From contig NW_026973750.1 of NCBI RefSeq assembly GCF_035594125.1, positions 298,501 through 362,500 on the forward strand: 64,000 nt of DNA, given 5' to 3'. The translations under genes and the position numbers were made by a program. The notes beneath the pieces were generated by a model. It was not told the origin of the DNA. It did no database searches and was given only the letters and a program-made list of their open reading frames with translations. Below are positions 12,400 to 25,861 of this stretch, in pieces (position 1 is the stretch's first letter; each line of letters begins with the position of its first letter). The stretch comes from Scylla paramamosain. Lineage: Eukaryota > Arthropoda > Malacostraca > Decapoda > Portunidae.

Positions 12400-12596
12400 A
12401 CGAAAAACGTGTATTATGACTGTTTTTAAGTTTCTTAAGTACCAAAACGTTAAAACCCACAAATAACACTCTTTCAAGAGAAAAAAAAAATAAAAAATGA
12501 ATAAAAAAATTGCATTTTTTTGTATTGATTTTCATAAGTACCAAGATGCAAAAATTCTGCCAAAATTCAGGAAATTTATGTGGAAAAAAGAACATT
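12400..12596 (+). repeat. Monomer M10 plus A/T linker and GGTACC block (exemplar unit)
   Basis: Monomer part: CGTGTATTATGAGTG (here ATGACTG), TTTTTAAGTTCCTTAAGTACC and ACCCACAAATAACACTCTTT. It is followed by an A-rich run with AAATAAATAA-like text, a T-rich run, TTATTCATCTTCATAGG-like text and CCAAAATTCTGCCAAAATTC. This non-monomeric insert of about 100 bp occurs once per HOR and is the best landmark for phasing the array. Confidence 0.8.
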
Positions 12597-13477
12597 ATCA
12601 AAAAAGTTAATTATAGCTTTTTTTCGAATTGTTATTTACCAAACCCTAAAGTACATGCAAAGCCACCTATAAGAGGAAATTAAACGAGATTACCAGAAAC
12701 CTGTCTTTTCAGTGTTTTTCAACATGTTAGGCACCAAAGCGATAAATGATATGGAAGTTAGTGAATATGTGAATCCAAAACAAAATTACTGAAAACGTGT
12801 CTTTTCAGTGTATCACATGGAAAAAACGCTAAAAGGGATTCAAAGCAACAAATATGAAGAACATAGCTCAAAAACACAAGTGTTTTTTGAGCTTTTTACC
12901 TATGAAAAACACGAAAATGGATGTAAAAGCATTCTATATTGGGAAGCAAAAGGACATTTAGAGAAACGTGTATAATGATTAATTTATAGTTTCACAAGAA
13001 CCACAAGACAAAAAACGCAAAATCTCGTGTATATAGAGAAGTTTCTTACATACCAAAATGCTAAAACTCATGAATAACACTTTTAATTTAGAAACAGAAC
13101 TACCTTACCAAATATGTGTATTTTGAGTGTTTTTCACATTCTTAGTTACGAAAATCCCAAATTACATTCGAAACTATCTTTATGTGGGAAAAAAATGACA
13201 TTATCAGAAAAGTGTCTTTTGAGTCTTTTTGAGCGTGATATGCAACAAAGCACTAAAAAACAAAATAATCACATTATATAGGAATAAAACTAACTTTTAA
13301 GAAGAAATTGCCTTTAAGTGTGTTTAACTCCTTACATACCAAAACGCTAAAACGCATGTAAAACACCCTTTATGGAGAAACAGAATAACATTACCAAAAA
13401 CATGTATTTTGAATGTTTTTGATCATGTTACCAATAAAAACGGTTAAATACATGCAAAAAACCCTATGTCTGTGAAA

Positions 13478-13525
13478 CAAAACGACATAAAAAAAAAAAA
13501 AAAAGCTTTTTTCCGGAATTATGTA
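13478..13525 (+). repeat. Truncated linker: M9 joined to M1, copy 2
   Basis: ACGACATAAAA then an A run and AGCTTTTTTCCGG, the same loss of M10 and linker as near 2495. Confidence 0.8.
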
Positions 13526-14474
13526 CCAAACCCAGAAGTGCATGCAAAGCCATCTATATGGAGAAATAACAAGACTTTACCAGAAATCTGTATTTTGAGT
13601 GTTTTTCAGCAATTTCAACAATATTACTAAAAACGTGTCTTTTCAGTCATTTACGAAGAAAAACGCTAAAACGGATGCAAACCAACCAATATGAAGAAAT
13701 AGAGTAACATTACCAAAAAGATATATTTTGAATGTTTTTCAGCTTTTTACCTAGAAAAAATGCGAAAATGGATGGAAAGCACTCTATATTGGGAAACAAA
13801 AGAACATTACGAGAAACGTGTATAATGAGTGTTTTATAGTTTCACACGAACCACAAGGCAAAAAACGCAAAAACTCGTGTATATAGAGAAGTTTCTTACA
13901 TACCAAAATGCTGAAATGCATGAATAACACTTTTAATTGAGAAACAGAACTACCTTACCAAATGTGTGTATTTTGAGTTTTTTTCACGTTCTTAGTTACG
14001 AAAATCCCAAATTACATGCGAAACTAGCTTTATGAGGGGGAAAAAAAAACATTACCAGAAAAGTGTCTTTTGAGTGTTTTTGAGCGTGATTTGAAACAAA
14101 GCACTAAAAGCAGAACAATCACATTACATGGGAATAAAATAAACTTTTACGAAGAACTTGCCTTTAAGTGTTTTTTTTTTTAACTTCTTACATACCAAAA
14201 CGCTAAAACGCATGCAAAAACACCCTTTTATGGAGAAACAGAGTAACATTACCAAAAACATGTATTTTGACTGTTTTTGATCATGTTATTTATAAAAACG
14301 CTTAAATTCATGCAAAGAACCTTATGTTTGGGAATCGAAAGGACATTACGAGAAACGTGTAAAATGAGTGTTTTTAAGTTCCTTAAGTACCAAAAAAGCT
14401 AAAACCCACAAATAAAACTCTTTATAGAGAAAAAAAAATAAAATGATTTTTTTTTTTTGTTATTCATCTTCATA

Positions 14475-14530
14475 GGTACTAAGATGCCAAGATTCTGGCA
14501 ATATTCTTTGGGAATCGAAAATAAAATTAC
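14475..14530 (+). repeat. HOR junction lacking M1 and most of M2
   Basis: GGCAATATTC of the linker is followed at once by TTTGGGAATCG of the M2 end. The same junction is present at about 24131-24185, 9.66 kb downstream and again just upstream of a hairpin-bearing M5, so the two segments are a duplicated pair. Confidence 0.8.
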
Positions 14531-14759
14531 CGAAAACGTGTTTTTTCGGTGTTTTACGTAGAAAAACGCTATATCGGACGGAAACCAACCATTATGAAGA
14601 AAAAGAATAACATTACCAAAAAGGTATATTTTGAGTGTTTTTGAGCTTGTTACCTAGAAAAAACGTGAAAATGGATGCAAAGCACTCCCTACTGGGAAAG
14701 AAAAGGACATTACGAGAAACATCTATAATGAGTGTCTTATTATTTTCGGGGAAAAGAAC

Positions 14760-14781
14760 TTGTGGTTCACAAGAACCACAA
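14760..14781 (+). repeat. M5 hairpin, copy 3
   Basis: Same stem and loop, in the unit that lacks M1 and most of M2. Confidence 0.8.
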
Positions 14782-16214
14782 GGCAAAAAACTCAAAAAGT
14801 CGTGTATATAAAGAAGTTTCTTAGATACCAAAATGCTGAAACTTATGAATAACAATCTTAATTGAGAAACAGAACAACATTACCAAATGCGTGTATTTTG
14901 AGTGTTTTTTTCACATTCTTAGCAAAACCTCAAATAGTAGACGAAACAAGCTTTATGTGGGAAAAAAATGACATTACCAGAAGTGTCTTTTGAGTGTTTT
15001 TGAGCGTGTCAGGCAATAAAGCACTAAAAAGCAGGGCAATCATATTACATTGGAATAAAACCAACTTTTACCAAGAACTTGCCTTGAAGTGTTTTTTAGC
15101 TCCTTATATACCAAATCGCTAAAAAACGCATGCAAAACACTCCTTTATAGAGAAGCAGAATAACATTACCAAAAAAACAAGTGTTTTTGAGTGTTTTTTT
15201 TATCATGTTACCTATAAAAACGCTTAAATACATGCAAAGATCCCTATATTTGGGAAACGAAAGGACATTACGAGAAATGTGTATTATGAATGTTTTTTAA
15301 TTGCTTAAGTACCAAAACGTTAAAACCTATAAATAACACTCTTTATAGAGAAAAAAATTAAATAAATAAAAAATAGCATTTTTATTTTTTTGTTATTCAT
15401 GTTCATAGGTACCAAGATGCCAAAATTCTGCCAAAATTCAAGGAAATTATGTAGAAAAAAAGAACATTATCAAAAAAGTTAATTTTACATTTTTCCGGTG
15501 TTATGTACCAAACCATAAAGTGTATGCAAAGCCACCTATTCGGTAAAATTTAACGACTTTACAGGAAACCTGTCTTTTGAGTGTTTTTACGCATGTTAGC
15601 CACCAAAACGAGAAATAATATTAAAGTCACTCTATATGGAAATCCAAAACAAATTTACTGAAAACGTGTCTTTTAAAAGATTTACGTAAAAAAAACGCTA
15701 AAACGGATGCAAACCAACGAATATGAAAAAAATAGAATAATATTACCAGAAAAGTATATTTTGTGTGTTTTTTCGCTTGTTACATAAAAAAAATGCAAAA
15801 ATGGATGCAAAGCACTGTATATTAGGAAAAAAAAAAAGGACATAACGAGAAACGTGTATAATGAGTGTTTTATAGTTTCACCAGAATCACAAGGCAAACA
15901 ACGCAAAAACTCGTCTGTGTGGAGAAGTTTCTAAGATACCAAAATGCTGAAACTCATGATTAACACTCTTAATCAACAAACAGAACAACCTTACTAAATG
16001 CATGTATTTTGAGTGTTTTTTTTTACATTCTTAGTTACCAAAACCCCAAATTCCATGCGAAACTAACTTTATATGGGAAAAAAATGACATTACCCGAAAT
16101 GTGTCTTTGAGTGTTTTTGAGCATGTTATTCAATAAAGCACTAAAAAGCAGAGCAATCACATTACATGGGAATAAAACCAACATTTACGAAAAACTTGCC
16201 TTTTAGTGTTTTTG

Positions 16215-16688
16215 ACACGTATTTAGTAAGGTTGTTCTGTTTCTCAATTAAGAGTGTTATTCATGAGTTTCAGCATTTTAGTATCTAGAAAGCTTTTCCA
16301 TATACACGAGTTTTTGCGTTTTTTGGCTTGTGGTTTTTTTGAACTATAAAACATTCATTATACACATTTCTCGCAATGTCCCTTTGTTTCCCAATATAGA
16401 GTGTTTTGTATCAATTTTGTGTTTTTTTGTATGTAACAAACTCAAAAACACTCAAAATATATATTTTTGGTAATGTTTTTCTGCTTCTTGATATTGGTTG
16501 GTTTGCATCAGTTTTAGCGTTTTTCTACGTAAAACACTGAGGAGAAAAGTTTTCAGTAATTTTCTTTTGGATTCCCACATAGAGAGTTCCTTTTTATTTA
16601 TCGTTTTGGTGCCTAACATGCTGAAAAACACTCAAAAGACAGATTTCTGGTAAGGTCTCTTATTTCCTCATATACGAGGCCTTGCATG
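16215..16688 (-). repeat. Inverted block, alpha type, copy 2
   Basis: Same ends as 3155-3636 (CACGTATTTAGTAA and GAGGCCTTGCATG), shifted by about 13.06 kb. Flanking plus-strand M8 start and M7 are also conserved. Confidence 0.9.
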
Positions 16689-19600
16689 TCTTTTGAGTGT
16701 TTTTGAGCGTGTTACGCAATAAAGCATTAAAAGGAAGGGCAATCACATTACATGGGAATAAAAACCAAATTTTACCAAGAACTTGCCTTTAAGTGTTTTT
16801 GAGCTCCTTACATACCAAAACACTAAAACGCCTGCAAAATACATTTTATGGAGAAACAGAATAATATTACCAAATACATGTATTTTGAGTGTTTTTGATC
16901 ATATTATCTATAAAAACACTTAAATACATGCAAAGAACCGAGAAACGACATTACGAGAAACGTGTATTATGAGTGTTTTTTTAAGTTCTTTCAGTACCTA
17001 AAAGCTAAAACCCACAAATAACACTATTTATTTAGAAAAAATAAATAAACAAAAAAAATAAAAAAATGGGATATTTTTTTTTTTTTGTTATTCATCCTTA
17101 TAGGTACCGAGATGCCAAAATTCTGCCAAAATTCAAGGAATTTATGTGGATAAAAGAACATTAACAAAAAAGTTAATTATAGCTTTTTTTCGGATTAAGT
17201 ACCTTAAAGTTCATGCAAAGACACCTATATAGGGAAGTTAAACGACTTTATCAGAAACCTGTCTTTTCAGTGTTTTTCAGCATGTTAGGCACCAATACGA
17301 TAAATAATATGGAAGTCAGTCGATATGTGAATCCAAAACAAAATTACTGAAAACGTGTTTTTTCAGTGTTTTACGTAGAAAAACACTAAAGCGGATGCAA
17401 ACCAACCTATATGAAGAAATAGAATAACATTACTAAAAAGATATATTTTGAGTGTTTTTGAGCTTGTTACCTACAAAAAATGCAAAAATGGATGTAAAGC
17501 ACTCTATATTAGGAAACAAAAGGACTTTACGAAAAACGTGTATAATGAGTGTTTTATTGTTTTAAAACAACCACAAGGCAATAAACACAAAAACTCGTGT
17601 ATATAGAGAAATTCCTTACAAACCCAAATGATGAAATGCATGAATAACACTTTTAATCAATAAACAAAACTACCTTACCATATTGTGTATTTTGAGTGTT
17701 TTTCACATTCTTAGTTACGAAAATGCCAAATTACATGCGAAACTACCTTCATGTGGGGAAAAAAAAATGACTACCAAAAAAGTGTCTTTTTAGTGTTTTT
17801 GAGCGTGATATGCAACAATGCCCTAAAAAGCAGAACAATCACATTACATGGGAATAAAACCGCTAAAACAAACCGCTAAAATGCATGCAAAACAAACTTT
17901 ATGGATAAACAGAATAACATTACCAAAAACATGTATTTTGAGTGTTTTTGATCATTTAACCTATAAAAACTATTAAATACATGTAAAGGACCCTATGTTT
18001 GTATAAGAAAAGGACATTACGAAAATCGTGTATTATGAGTGTTTTTAAGTTACTTAAGTACCAAAAAGCTACAACCCACATATAACACTCTTTAAAGAGA
18101 GATTTTTTTTTTTGTCATTCATCTTCATCGTTACCGAAATGCCAAAATTCTGGCAAAATTCATGGAAATTTTGTAAAAAAAAAAATAATAATGTTAACTT
18201 TTTTCCGGAGTTATGTACAAACCCTGAAGAGTATGCAAATCCACCTATATGGGGAAATTACACGACTTTATCAGAAACCTGTCTTTTGAGTTTTTTTTTC
18301 AGCAATAATAACAATATTACTGAATACGTGTCTTTTAAGTGATTTACGTAGAAAAACGCTAAAACGGATGTAAACAAACCAATATGAAGAAATAGAATAA
18401 TATTAACAAAAAGATATATTTTGATGTGTTTTTGAGCTTGTTACCTACAAAAATTGAAAAATTGGATGGAAAGCACTTTATATTGGCAAAGAAAAGGACA
18501 TTACGAGAAACGTGTATGAGTGTTTTATAGTTTGACAAGGACCAGAAGGAAGAAAATTCAAAAATTCGTGTAAAATAAAGAAGTTTCTTGCATACCAAAA
18601 AGCTGAAACTCATGAATAACACTTTTAATTTTGAAACAGAAATACCTTACCAAATGTGTGTATTAGAAAAGTTTCTTACATACCAAAATGCTGGAACTCA
18701 TGAATAATATTTTTAATTAAGAAATAGAACAACCTTACACTATGCCTGTGTTTTGAGTTTTTTTTCACATTCTTAGTTACCAAAACCCCAAATTTCATGC
18801 AAAACTAGCTTTATGTAGAAAAAAAAATGATATTACAAGAAAAGTGTTTTTTGAGTGTTTTTGAGCGTGTTAGGCAATAAAGCACTAAAAAGCAGGGTAA
18901 TAACATTACATGGGAATAAAAACAACTTTTACCAAGAACTTGTCTTTAAGTGTTTTTGAGCTCATTACATACCAAAACGCTAAAACGCATGCAAAACACC
19001 TTTTATGGAGAAACAGAATAAAATTACCAAAAACATATATTTTAAGGGTTTAGATCATGTTATCTATAAAAATGCTTAAATACATACAAAGAACCTTAGG
19101 TTTGCGAAACGAAATGACATTACGAGAAATGTGTATTATAAGTGTTTTTAAGTTTCTTAAGTACCAAAAAGTACAAAAAAAAGAAAAAAATAGGAATTTT
19201 TTTTTTTTTGTTATTCATCTTCATAGGTACTGAGATTCCAAAATTCTAAGAAAATTCAGGGCTATTATATGATAAAAGAAAATTATCAAGAAAGTTAATT
19301 TTACCTTTTTTTTCGGACTGTTATATACCAAACCATAAAGTGCATCCAAAGACTCCTATATGAGGAAATTAAACGATCTTACCAGAAATTTGTTTTTTGA
19401 GTGTTTTTCAGCATGTTAGGCACCAAAACGATAAATAATAAGGAACTCACTCTCTATGAAAATCCAAAACAAAATTGCTGAAAACGTGTCTTTTCAGTGT
19501 TTTACGTAGAAAAACGCTGAAACGGATGCAAACCAACCAATATCAAGAAATAGAAAAACATTACCAAAAAGGTATATTTTGAGTGTTTTTGAGCTTGTTA

Positions 19601-22600
19601 CCTACAAAAAACGGGAAAATTGATGCAAAGCACTCTATATAAGAAAAGAAAAGGACTTTGCAAGAAAAGTGTATAATAAACTTTTATAGTTCAAACGAAC
19701 CAAAAGGCAAAAAACACAAAAACTCGTGTATATGAAGAATGTTCCTAGATACCAAAATGCTGAAACTCATGAATAACAGTCTTAATTGAGAAACAGAAGA
19801 ACCTTACTAAATGCGTGTATTTTGAGAGCTTTTCACATTCTTAGTTATCAAAACCCCAAATTGCTTGCGAAACCACCTTTATGTGAGGAAAAAAATGACA
19901 TTACCAGAAAAGTGTCTTTTAAGTGTTTTTGAGCGTGATAGGCAATAAAGCACTAAAAAGCACGGCAATCCTATTACATTGGAATAACACCAATTTATAC
20001 CAAAAAACTTGCCTTTAAGTGTTTTTGAGCTCTTTTTATAACAAACCGCTAAAACGCATGCAAAACAAACTTTATGGAGAAACAGAATAACATTACCAAA
20101 AACATATATTTTGAGCGTTTTTTGATCATGTTATCTATAAAAATGTTTAAATACATGCAAAGAACATTATGTTTGGGAAACAAAAGGACATTACGAGAAA
20201 CGTGTATTATGAGTGTTTTTTAAGTTCCTTCAGTACCAAAAAGCTAAAACCCACAAACAACTTTCTTTATTTAGAAAATAAAAAAATAAAAAAAATATAA
20301 AAAATAGGAATTTTTTTTTTTTTTTTGTTATTCATCTTCATAGTACCGAGATGCCGATATTCTGGGAAAATTCAGGGCAATCGTATGATAAAAGAATATT
20401 ATCAAAAAAGTTAATTTCAGCTTTTTTTTTTCAAACTGTTATGTACCAAACCCTAAAGTGCATACAAAGTCTCCTATATAAAGAAATTTAACGATCTTAC
20501 CAGAAATCTGTGTTTTGAGTGTTTTTTAGCATGTTAAGCACCAAAACGATAAATAATAAGGAACTCACCTCTATATGGGAATCCAAAACAAAGTTACTGA
20601 AAACGTGACTTCTCAGTGTTTTACGTAGAAAAAAGCTAAAACGGATGCAAAGCAACCAATATCAAGGAATAGAAAAACGTTACTGAAAAGGTATATTTTG
20701 AGTGTTTTTGAGCTTATTACCTACAAAAAACGCGAAAATTGATGCAAAGCACTCTATATTGGTAAACAAAAGGACATTGCAAGAAAAGTGAATAATGATT
20801 GTTTTATAGTTCAAAAGAACCACAAGGCAAAAAACGCAAAATCTTGTGTATATGGAGAGGTTTCCTAGATACAAAAATGCTAAAACTCATGTATAACACT
20901 CCTAATTTAGAAACAGAACAACCTTAATAAATGCGTGTATTTTGAGTGCTTTTCACATTCTAAGTTACCAAAACCCCAAATTGCATGAGAAAATAGATTT
21001 GTGGGAAAAAAAAATGACTTTACCAGAAAAATGTCTTTTAAGTGTTTTTGAGTGTGATAGGCAATAAAGCACTAAAAAGGAGGGCAATCACATTATATTG
21101 GAGGAAAACGAATTTTTACCAAGAACTTGCCTTTAATTGTTTTTGAGCTCCTTATATACCAAAACTCTAAAACGCCTGCAAAACACTCTTTATGGTGAAA
21201 CAGAATAATATTACCAAAAACATATATTTTGAGTGTAATTGATTATGTTACCAATGAAAACGTTTAAATACATGTAAAGAACACTATTTTTTGGGAAACG
21301 AAAGGAGATTACGAGAAACGTGTATTATGAGTGTTTTTAACTTCATTAATTACCAAAAAGCTAAAAGCCAAAAATAACACTCTTTATTGAGAAACAATAA
21401 ATAAATAAAAAAAAATACGATATTTTTTTTTCTTTCTTATTCATCTTCACTGGTACCGAGATGCCAAATTTCGGGCAAAATTCAGGAAATTATGTGAAAT
21501 AAGAACATTATCAAAAAAGCTAAATTTAGCTTTTTTTTTCGGACTATTATGTACCAAACCCCTAAAGTGCATGCAAAGCGCCCTATATGGGGAAATTAAA
21601 CGTTTTTGCCAGAAAACGGTCTTATGAGTGTTTTTCAGCATCTTAGGAGCCAACACGATAAATAACATGGAAGTCAATCTATATGGGAATCCAAAACAAT
21701 ATTACTAAAAACGTGTCTTTTCGGTGTTTTACGTAGAAAAACGCTAAAACGGATGCAAACCAACCAATATGAAGGAATAAAATAACATTACCAAAAAGGT
21801 ATATTTTGAGTGTTTTTGAAATTGTTACCTACAAAAAACGCGAAAATAGATGGAAAGCTCTCTATATTGGGAAGCAAAAGGACATTACGAGAAACGTGTA
21901 TAATGTGTGTATTATAATTTCACAAGAACTACAAGACAAAAAACGCAAAAACTCGTGTATATAGAGAAGTTTCTTACATTCCAAAATGCTGAGACTCTGG
22001 AACAACACTTTTAATTGAGAAACAGAACAATCTTACTAAATGCGTGTATTTTGAGTGCTTTTCACATCCTTAGTAACCAAAACCCCAAATTGCATGCGAA
22101 ACTAGCTTTATGTGGGAAAAAAATGACATTAACAGAAAATGTCTTTTGAGTGTTTTTGTGCGTGTTAGGCAATAAAGCACTAAAAAGCAGGGCAATCACA
22201 TTACATTGAAATAAAACCAATTTTTAACAAGAACTTGCCTTTAAGTGTATTTGAGCTCCTTATATACCAAAACACTAAAATACATGCAAAATACACTTTA
22301 CATTGAAACAGAATAACATTACCATAAACATGTATTTTGAGTGTTTTTGATCATGTTACCAATAAAAACGCTTAAATACATGCAAAGAACCCTTTTCTTT
22401 GGGAAACGAAAGGACATTACGATAAACGTGTATTATGAGTGTTTTTAAGTTCATTAAGTACGAAAAAGCTAAAAGCCACAAATTACACTCTTTATTGAGA
22501 AAAAAAAAAATAAATAAATAAAAAAATACGATATTTTTTTCATTCTTATTCATCTTCACAGGTAAAGAGGTGCCAAAATTCGGGCAAAGTTCAGGAAATT

Positions 22601-24130
22601 ATATAAAATAAGAACATTATGAAAAAAGTTACATTTAGCATTTTTTTTGAACTGTTATGTATCAAACCCCTAAATTGTATGCAAAGCCACCTATAAAGGG
22701 AAATTACACGTCTTTGCTAGAAAACTGTCTTATGAGGGTTTTTCAGCATGTTAGGAACCAACACGATAAAACCCAAGGAAGTCAATCTATATGGGAATCC
22801 AAAACAAAATTACTGAAAACGTGTCTTTTTGGTGTTTTACGTAGAAAACGCTAAAACGGATGCAAAGCAACCAAAATGAAGATATAGAATAACATTACCA
22901 AAAATGTATATTTTGAGTGTTTTTAACATTCTTAGTTACGAAATTGGCAAATTACATGCGAAACTACCTTTATATGGGAAAAAAAATAACATTACCAGAA
23001 AAATGTCTTTTCAGTGTTTTTGAGCGTGATATGCAACCAAGCACTAAAAAGCAGAACAATCACATCACTTGGGAATAAAACCAACTTTTACGAAGAACTT
23101 GCCTTTAAGTGTTTTTTAACTACTTACATACCAAAACGCTAAAACGCATGTAAAACACCCTTTATGGAGAAACAGAATAACATTACCAAAAATATGTATT
23201 TTGAGTGTTTTTGATCATGTTACCTATAAAAACGCTTAAATACATGTAAAGAACCCTATGTTTGTATAAGAGAAGGACATTACGAAAATCATGTATTATG
23301 AGTGTTTTTAAGTTCCTTAAGTACCAAAAAGCTAAAACTCACAAATAATACTTTATAGAGAGAAAAAAAAATTGTTATTCATCTTCATAGGTTATTCATT
23401 CTGGAAAAATTTAGGGAAATTTTGTAAAAAAAAAATCATTATAAAAAAAATAATTTTAGCATTTTTCCCTATATGGAGAAATTACTCTACTTTACCAGAA
23501 ACCTGTCTTATAAGTGTTTTTTCAGCAATTTCAACAATATTACTGAAAACGTATCTCTTCAGTGATTTACGAAGAAAAACGCTAAAACGGATGCAAACCA
23601 AACAATATGAAGAAATAGAATAACATTACCAAAAAGATATATTTTGAGTGTTTTTCAGCTTGTTACCTACAAAAAATGTGAAAATGGATGGAAAGCACTC
23701 TATATTGGGAAACAAAAGAACATTACGAGAAACGTGTATAATGAGTGTTTTATAGTTTCATATGAACCACAAGGCAAAAAACGCAAAAATAAAACCAACT
23801 TTTACGAAGAATTTGCCTTTAAGTGTTTTTTTTAACTCCTTACCTACCAAAACGCTAAAACGCATGCAACACACCCTTTATGGAGAAACAGAGTAACATT
23901 ACCAAAAACATGTATTTTGAGTGTTTTTGATCGTGTTATTTATAAAAACGCTTAAATACATGCAAAGAACCTTATGTTTGGGAAACGAAAGGACATGAAG
24001 AGAAACGTGTATTATGAGTGTTTTTATGTTCCTTAAGTTCCAAAAAAGCTAAAACCCACAAATAACACTCTTTATAGAGAGAAAAAAAATAATAATATAA
24101 ATTTTTTTTTTTTTGTTATTCATCTTCATA

Positions 24131-24185
24131 GGTACTAAGATGCCAAAATTCTGGCAATATTCTTTGGGAATCGAAAACAAAATTA
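24131..24185 (+). repeat. HOR junction lacking M1 and most of M2, copy 2
   Basis: GGCAATATTC followed by TTTGGGAATCGAAAAC, the partner of 14475-14530. Confidence 0.8.
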
Positions 24186-24416
24186 CTGAAAACGTGTCTT
24201 TTCGGTGTTTTACGTAGAAAAACGCTAAAACGGATGCAAACCAACAAATATGAAGAAATAGAATAACATTACCAAAAAGGAATATTTCAAGTGTTTTTGA
24301 GCTTGTTACCTACAAAAAACGCCAAAAATGGATGGAAAGCACTCCTTATTAAGAGAGAAAAGGACATCACGAGAAACGTGTATAATGAGTGTCTTATTAT
24401 TTTCGGGCAAAAGAAC

Positions 24417-24438
24417 TTGTGGTTCACAAGAACCACAA
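24417..24438 (+). repeat. M5 hairpin, copy 4
   Basis: Same stem and loop, at the outer limit of the P1 left arm. The P1 right arm breaks at the mirror position of this hairpin (29945). Confidence 0.8.
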
Positions 24439-25861
24439 GGCAAAAAACGCAAAAATTCGTGTATATAAAGAAGTTTCTTAGATACGAAAATGCTGAAACT
24501 CATGAATAACAATCTTAATTGGGAAACAGAACAACATTACCAAATGCGTGTATTTTGAATGTTTTTTTCACATTCTTAGCAAAACCCCAAATAGCATGCG
24601 AAAGTAGCTTTATGTGGGAAAAAAATGACATTACCAGAAGTTTCTTTTGAGTGTTTTTTGAGCGTGTTAGGCAATAAAGCACTAAAAAGCAAAGCAATCA
24701 TATTACATTGGAATAAAACCAACTTTTACCAAGAACTTGCCTTGAAGAGTTTTTCAGCTCCTTACATACCAAATCGCTAAAACGCATGCAAAACACTCCT
24801 TTATGCAGAAGCAGAATAACATTACCAAAAACAAGTATTTTTGAGTGTTTTTTATCATGTTACCTATAAAACCGCTTAAATACATGCAAAGATCCCTATA
24901 ATTGGGAAAGGAAAGGACATTACGAGAAATGTGTATTATGAATGTTTTTAAGTTCCTTAAGTACCAAAACGTTAAAACCTTCAAATAACACTCTTTATGA
25001 AGAAAAAATAATAAACAAAAAAATAGTATTTTTATTTTTTTGTTATTGATGTTCATAGGTACCAAGATGCCAAAATTCTGCCAAAATTCAGGAAAATTAT
25101 GTGGAAAAAACATTATCGAAAAAGTTAATCTTACCTTTTTTTTCGAAGTTATGTTCCAAACCATAAAGTGTATGCAAAGCCACCTATCTGATAAAATTTA
25201 AGGACTTTATAAGAAACCTGTCTTTTGAGTGTTTTTCTGCATATTAGGCACCAAAACGATAAATAATATGAAATTCACTCTATATGGAAATCCAAAACGA
25301 AATTACTGAAAATGTGTCTTTTAAACGATTTACGTAGAAAAACGCTAAAACGGATACAAACCAACCAATATGAAGAAATAGAATAACATTACCCAAAAAG
25401 TATATTTTGTGTGTTTTTTAGCTTGTTACATAAAAAAAAAAAACGCGAAAATGGATGCAAAACATTCTATATAAGAAAAAAAAGAGGACATAACAAGAAA
25501 CGTGTATAATGAGTGTTTTATAGTTTCACTAGAATCACAAGGCAGAAAACGCAAACACTTGACTGCATGGAGAAGTTTCTAAGATACCAAAATACTGAAA
25601 CTCATGAGTAACACTCTTAATCAAGAAACAGAACAACCTTACTAAATGCGTGTATTTTGAGTGTTTTTTTACATTCTTAGTTACCAAAACCCCAAATTCC
25701 ATGCGAAACTAGCTTTATGTGGGAAAAAAATGACATTACCAGATAAGTATCTTTTAGTGTTCTTGAGCCTGTTAGGCAATAAAGCACTAAAAAGCAGGGC
25801 AATCACATTACATGGGAATAAAACCAACTTTTACGAAGAACTTGTCTTTTAGTGTTTTTGA

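Larger units (their letters stand above)
11472..12596 (+). repeat. Exemplar complete HOR unit, M1 to M10 (1125 bp)
   Basis: A complete unit chosen because all ten monomers are present in order and easy to delimit. Monomer starts were placed at the recurring ATTAC/CATTACC block. Lengths by coordinate are M1 98, M2 96, M3 90, M4 97, M5 170, M6 92, M7 94, M8 96, M9 95 and M10 197. The next unit begins at once with its own M1 at 12597. The same order is seen in most of the roughly 50 units; exceptions are noted separately. Boundaries are a convention: any phase of the repeat would do. Confidence 0.85.
8815..16214 (+). repeat. Plus-oriented array block 3
   Basis: HOR units with linkers near 9237, 10321, 11414, 12535, 14475 and 15408 and a truncated one near 13485. 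The part 11775-13500 repeats 790-2500 with a shift of about 10.99 kb. The unit at 14475 lacks M1 and most of M2: the GGTAC block runs into TTTGGGAATCGAAAA. Confidence 0.9.
16689..25861 (+). repeat. Plus-oriented array block 4
   Basis: HOR units with linkers near 17102, 18130, 19226, 20342, 21452, 22560, 23390, 24131 and 25058. The first part repeats the variants of 3637-5700; the last 3 kb repeats those of about 13.0-16.2 kb. Near 17860-17885 a small deletion joins M7 to M8 (ACCGCTAAAACAAACCGC). Confidence 0.9.

Noticed and set aside
24754..25164. Longest open reading frame in ordinary satellite (136 codons, minus strand), and the many 60-100 codon frames throughout
   Set aside because: The peptides repeat the same satellite-derived strings at many places and on both strands, have no recognisable domain or signal, and each is just a few monomers that happen to lack a stop. 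Frames do not persist from unit to unit.
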